Of a stretch of DNA of 38,266 nt, positions 34,874 through 38,266 are shown piece by piece. Every line of letters begins with the position of its first letter. Positions within the stretch are counted from its first letter, which is position 1. The position numbers were made by a program, and so were the translations under genes. This DNA comes from an uncultured Brevundimonas sp. (GTDB lineage Bacteria; Pseudomonadota; Alphaproteobacteria; Caulobacterales; Caulobacteraceae). The stretch lies in assembly GCF_947305955.1 (NCBI RefSeq), contig NZ_CAMZFB010000027.1, positions 1 to 38,266 of the forward strand, written 5' to 3'. Under the pieces are notes generated by a model that saw only the letters and a list, made by a program, of their open reading frames with translations, did not search any database and was not told where the DNA came from.

Positions 34874-34907
34874 AAAAGGCCCCCGTCAGCGATGACGGGG
34901 GCCTTTT
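34874..34907. terminator. Bidirectional terminator
   Basis: Perfect 15-bp stem AAAAGGCCCCCGTCA (34874-34888)/TGACGGGGGCCTTTT (34893-34907) with loop GCGA. It ends rppH on the plus strand and the atp operon on the minus strand. Confidence 0.93.
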
Positions 34908-34929
34908 CTATTTCAGTCCGGATCGTGCC

Positions 34930-35196
34930 TTAGGCGACGATTTCCGAAGCCTCTTCGGCGAGGATCGTCAGACCCTCGGCGTTGACGTCGGCGAAACCGC
35001 CTTTGACGTCGAAGCGACGGCGGGCGTTGCCTTCGTAGATCGTGATCACGCCTTCACGCAGCGTGGTCATGAACGGGGCGTGGCCCGGCAGGACGCCGAA
35101 GTCGCCCTCGACACCCGGCGCGTCGACCTGATCGACCTGGCCCGCGAAGATTTCGCGTTCCGGGGCGACGAGGGAGAAGTTCAGCTTGCCGGTCAT
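34930..35196 (-). CDS. atpC: ATP synthase F1 epsilon subunit
   Basis: 88 residues: the N-terminal beta-sandwich ([45 protein letters not shown]) is complete, but the C-terminal helical hairpin found in 130-140 residue epsilons is absent. This short form is usual in Caulobacter-type alphaproteobacteria, where inhibition is often by a separate zeta subunit. It links the rotor to gamma. ATG 3 bases after the atpD stop; last gene of the operon in this window. Confidence 0.95.
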   Translation of the reverse strand: MTGKLNFSLVAPEREIFAGQVDQVDAPGVEGDFGVLPGHAPFMTTLREGVITIYEGNARRRFDVKGGFADVNAEGLTILAEEASEIVA

Positions 35197-35199
35197 GGA

Positions 35200-37642
<2,443 letters not shown>

Positions 37643-37675
37643 CCGGCGTTACTCTCGCTTCGGTTGGGGCTCGGG

Positions 37676-38266
<591 letters not shown>

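Overview
The window looks like a chromosomal segment of a high-GC alphaproteobacterium, most likely Caulobacteraceae (Brevundimonas- or Caulobacter-like). The basis is the gene order (nadD-rsfS-rlmH-envC-ctpA-yibQ; HIG1 protein-PduO-EtfBA), the short AtpC without a C-terminal hairpin, the AtpD with an Ala/Lys-rich N-terminal extension, a TonB-dependent receptor, and high GC codon use with long antisense shadow frames. The genus is inference. No phage, transposase, integrase or CRISPR array is visible; this is ordinary core and near-core chromosome with a few lineage-specific genes.

Layout. 1-2100: periplasmic gamma-glutamyltransferase (minus) and tRNA-Arg(ACG). 2300-6000: a GMC alcohol oxidase/dehydrogenase and an aldehyde dehydrogenase in one operon, facing a TetR regulator; this module sits between two tRNA-Arg genes in opposite orientation (ACG at 2016, CCG at 6385). 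6480-7570: SDR dehydrogenase and pterin-4a-carbinolamine dehydratase. 7690-10600: ubiE-ubiB (ubiquinone synthesis) and a small secreted protein. 10600-14760: ArfB ribosome rescue hydrolase, YaiI-family protein, a tandem pair of exported amidohydrolases of which the second has lost its metal-binding motifs, and a DUF167 protein. 14870-18420: a small membrane protein, electron transfer flavoprotein (etfB-etfA), a small anchored protein, PduO-type cobalamin adenosyltransferase and a HIG1-type twin-membrane protein. 18570-22030: a siderophore-type TonB-dependent receptor with a possible Fur box, and a 373-residue protein I do not recognise. 22050-25200: adenosylhomocysteinase with a near-perfect palindromic operator upstream, and a divergent globin-coupled aerotaxis-type receptor.

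25260-32750 is a long run on the minus strand: a small membrane protein, a CHCC zinc-finger protein, glyoxalase I, a lipoprotein, then NAD synthesis (nadD), ribosome silencing (rsfS), rRNA methylation (rlmH), and envelope genes (EnvC-like LytM activator, CtpA protease, YibQ-like deacetylase-fold protein). 32900-34860 holds an ABC ATPase without a permease partner, a small exported protein and RNA pyrophosphohydrolase. The window ends in the F1 ATP synthase genes (atpA partial, atpG, atpD, atpC, minus strand).

Most points worth a second look are regulatory or about catalytic decay: the ahcY operator, an unexplained 13-bp dyad near the second tRNA, the tandem repeat-like promoter of the 102-residue membrane protein, the metal-site-less amidohydrolase partner, degenerate LytM and YibQ domains side by side, and the uncharacterised 373-residue protein. 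I did not find a clear, wholly new multi-gene system.
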